Shown here: positions 62,333-64,000 of the stretch, one piece after another
Numbering within the stretch: the first letter of the stretch is position 1
Layout: the number at the start of each line of letters is the position of its first letter
DNA from: Chitinophaga silvisoli
GTDB taxonomy: Bacteria; Bacteroidota; Bacteroidia; Chitinophagales; Chitinophagaceae
Length of the DNA: 64,000 nucleotides
Reading direction: 5' to 3'
Assembly: GCF_003412465.1 (NCBI RefSeq)
Contig: NZ_QTJV01000012.1
Coordinates: 186,001 to 250,000 of the forward strand
The notes under the pieces: model-generated
What the model was told of the DNA's origin: nothing
What the model saw: only the letters and a program-made list of their open reading frames with translations
Databases searched by the model: none
Translations under genes and position numbers: made by a program

Positions 62333-62986
62333 TTAGAAGTTGGTTTCCAGGATTTGTGTGACTAAATTGGTAGCCGCGGCAGCATCCTGGTTTTGGATGG
62401 CAGTCAGTAAACCGGCATGCAGCTGGTGTGTCTGCTGAAACTGCTGTACATGCGGTTTCTCCCGCTGGGAAAAAGATTCGCGGATGACGGAGGTGAAGGT
62501 TTGATACAGGTCTGCCAGCACACTGTTATGCGATGCCTGTGCGATCGACTTGTGAAAGCGGATATCGGCATCAGCAGCAGCTTCATAGTCTTCCGACTGA
62601 ATAGCCTGCCACCTGTCTGCCAGGGCTGCCGAAATGTATTCCAGGTCCTGCTCATCCCTGAAGCGGGTAGCCAGCCGGGCAATTTCTATCTCCAGGAGCG
62701 ACCTTACCTGGTTCACTTCCAGGCGGGCAGCCCGGCGAAGACGCTTGTCCAGCGGTTCATCGGTTTCAGGGCTGCACACAAAGGTGCCTGCTCCCTGCTG
62801 AACCCTGAGGATGCCGGCGTTGGAAAGCGTTTTTATCGCCTCCCTGACGGTAGAGCGCCCTACATGGAAAAGCTCCATCAATACCGGTTCCGGTGGAATC
62901 ATATCCCCTGGTTTGTACTTGCCCAGCGAGATATCCTGTTGTAATTGGTAGATGACCTTATCTGCCAGCTTGATTGCGTTTGCCAT
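62333..62986 (-). CDS. FadR-subfamily GntR transcriptional regulator
   Basis: An N-terminal winged helix (KYKPGDMIPPEPVLMELFHV, GRSTVREAIKTLSNAGIL) is followed by an all-helical FCD ligand domain. The FCD metal-binding Asp/His positions are present (ADIRFHKSIAQASHN, HQLHAGLL). Members sense carboxylates and repress the adjoining transport operon. Two matching palindromes just before its start (62994-63046) fit autoregulation together with the TauE and DUF1634 genes. Confidence 0.93.
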   Translation of the reverse strand: MANAIKLADKVIYQLQQDISLGKYKPGDMIPPEPVLMELFHVGRSTVREAIKTLSNAGILRVQQGAGTFVCSPETDEPLDKRLRRAARLEVNQVRSLLEIEIARLATRFRDEQDLEYISAALADRWQAIQSEDYEAAADADIRFHKSIAQASHNSVLADLYQTFTSVIRESFSQREKPHVQQFQQTHQLHAGLLTAIQNQDAAAATNLVTQILETNF

Positions 62987-62993
62987 CTTATTT

Positions 62994-63046
62994 AAACGTC
63001 TGATGTTTTACAAAGGTAGGATGTTTGAATGAAACATCAGATGTTT
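62994..63046 (-). promoter_or_regulatory. Promoter with two palindromic GntR operators
   Basis: AAACATCAGATGTTT at 63032-63046 is a perfect palindrome, and AAACGTCTGATGTTT at 62994-63008 has one mismatch in an arm; centres are 38 bases apart. Between them on the minus strand is TACCTTTG (63011-63018), a perfect -7 element. A further GATGTTT/AAACATC inverted repeat (63020-63038) overlaps the upstream site. Binding by the adjacent GntR protein is inferred. Confidence 0.8.
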
Positions 63047-63076
63047 TCTTTTGGGAATTTCAACACAGACAAGGCA

Positions 63077-63107
63077 CAAAAAAACTCCCGCCTTTTTAAG
63101 ACGGGAG
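63077..63107 (-). terminator. Rho-independent terminator of the desaturase gene
   Basis: On the minus strand CTCCCGTC pairs with GGCGGGAG, then a run of eight T. It lies 23 bases after the desaturase stop. Confidence 0.9.
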
Positions 63108-63129
63108 CTGCTACTATTATAAAATAACC

Positions 63130-64000
63130 TTATTTATTTACTTCCACGGTATTATTAGCAGGGAAACTAGGTTCCAGCTGCTTACCGTTTTCGTTCAAAA
63201 AGTTTGAATTCTTCACTTTTTCCGGAACGCCTCTGATGTCCCAAACGATGCCGAATGCGCCTAAAGTCCTGATAATGTAATAGGTAATATCAATTTCCCA
63301 CCAATAGAAACCTTGTCTTGTAGCACTCTGGTAGTAGTGGTGATTGTTATGCCAGCCTTCACCCAGTGTCAGGAGCGCCAGGATTACGCTGTTCTTGGAG
63401 TAATCGCCGGTCTTATATCTTGGCCTGCCTACTTTGTGCATCAGGGAGTTAATGGTAAAGGTAGCATGGTATACGAGGATGGTACTCAGGAAGAAACCAA
63501 TCCACAGTGTGGAAAGACCCGCATGCCAGTCGAACCAGCCGGTACCGTTGATCTTGTTACCCAGGAAATAGCTGACAACCATCAGCACTAAACCTGGGAA
63601 CCAGTGGTATTTATTCAACCAGAAAAGTTCAGGTTGTTTGAAATCCTTGATCAGGTCAAAACGGGTTGGTTTATATTCAGGACCCATGATCCAGCCCATG
63701 TGTGCATACCAAAAACCGTATACATTTGCTGAGTGGGGATCATCCGGCGTGTCGGAGTGTTTGTGGTGAATTCTGTGATTCGCACCCCACCATAACACAC
63801 CTTTCTGGAAAGTACTCTGTGCACCACCTGCCAGCACAAACTGAAACCAGCGGGAAGTTTTAAAAGTACGATGAGAAAAATAACGATGATATCCGCCAGT
63901 GACAAAAAACATCCTTGTCACATATAAAAATGCGCATAATATCCAGTCGAAGGTTGTTACATGCGTGAAAAATGCCAGAAAAGGCAGTAAGTGCATGCCT
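63130..64000 (-). CDS. Acyl-CoA desaturase, 5' end outside the window
   Basis: The three histidine boxes of membrane desaturases are present: HRYFSH (residues 37-42 from the ATG at 63996), HRIHHKH near 74-80 and HNNHH near 216-220, with four membrane helices. It introduces a cis double bond (delta-9 type) into a fatty acyl chain, with two iron ions held by the boxes. The frame stays open upstream of the ATG to the window end, and relatives carry more N-terminal residues, so the true start is probably outside. It has its own terminator. Confidence 0.9.
   Translation of the reverse strand, partial: GMHLLPFLAFFTHVTTFDWILCAFLYVTRMFFVTGGYHRYFSHRTFKTSRWFQFVLAGGAQSTFQKGVLWWGANHRIHHKHSDTPDDPHSANVYGFWYAHMGWIMGPEYKPTRFDLIKDFKQPELFWLNKYHWFPGLVLMVVSYFLGNKINGTGWFDWHAGLSTLWIGFFLSTILVYHATFTINSLMHKVGRPRYKTGDYSKNSVILALLTLGEGWHNNHHYYQSATRQGFYWWEIDITYYIIRTLGAFGIVWDIRGVPEKVKNSNFLNENGKQLEPSFPANNTVEVNK

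Overview
The window looks like a chromosomal piece of a member of the Bacteroidota, most likely Chitinophagaceae and plausibly Chitinophaga. The signs are promoter elements of the TTTG / TAnnTTTG type, typical Bacteroidota families (DUF4199, DUF4267, DUF4386, OmpA proteins with PD40 repeats, ADP-heptose-type sugar genes ending in a GDP transferase), many secreted carbohydrate-active enzymes and sulfatases, and near-absence of Shine-Dalgarno sites. The species is inferred, not proven.

Layout. 1-2.4 kb: the 3' part of a GAF/PAS sensor histidine kinase. 2.4-4.0 kb: tRNA-Pro(GGG) followed by a decayed tyrosine recombinase, so an old integration site. 4.2-8.4 kb: a GH43 enzyme, a secreted amidohydrolase and a SnoaL-like protein. 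8.4-19 kb is the most accessory-looking part: a repeat protein rich in His and Asp-Pro-Gly, a TPR plus PH-like membrane protein, a 1040-residue protein joining an InfB-like N-terminus to LRR, Roc GTPase, COR and TIR domains, several small membrane proteins, a broken and an intact Crp/Fnr regulator, and a lone CheB domain. 19-28 kb: a dihydroorotase-like protein lacking metal ligands, DUF4199, two glycosyltransferases and the complete four-gene GDP-D-glycero-alpha-D-manno-heptose pathway (hddA, gmhA, hddC, gmhB), probably for surface glycans. 28-34 kb: phosphoglycerate mutase, then a minus-strand set of Mn-catalase, alcohol dehydrogenase and DsbA-like protein, then an OmpA/PD40 protein.

34-47 kb: a stand-alone receiver protein, GH29, an S8 peptidase lipoprotein, GH18, YjbQ, an M1 peptidase, and a sulfatase/GH106 pair suited to sulfated rhamnose-containing glycans. 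47-52 kb: an RNA-repair pair, Hen1 and Pnkp, followed by an ADP-ribosylglycohydrolase. 52-57 kb: an AraC regulator, three SDR oxidoreductases and a TetR regulator, with two unusual tandem-repeat arrays and a clear TetR operator pair. 57-61 kb: an SD-led 15-residue leader peptide with a terminator, then a heterodimeric ABC exporter with one degenerate ATP site. 61-63 kb: DUF1634, TauE/SafE and a FadR-type GntR regulator with two palindromic operators. 63-64 kb: an acyl-CoA desaturase running off the window.

The features that go beyond ordinary annotation are the InfB-headed Roco-TIR protein, a four-copy family of about 110-base structured inverted repeats at gene 3' ends, the SD-led leader upstream of the ABC exporter, and the codon-multiple tandem arrays beside the SDR genes.
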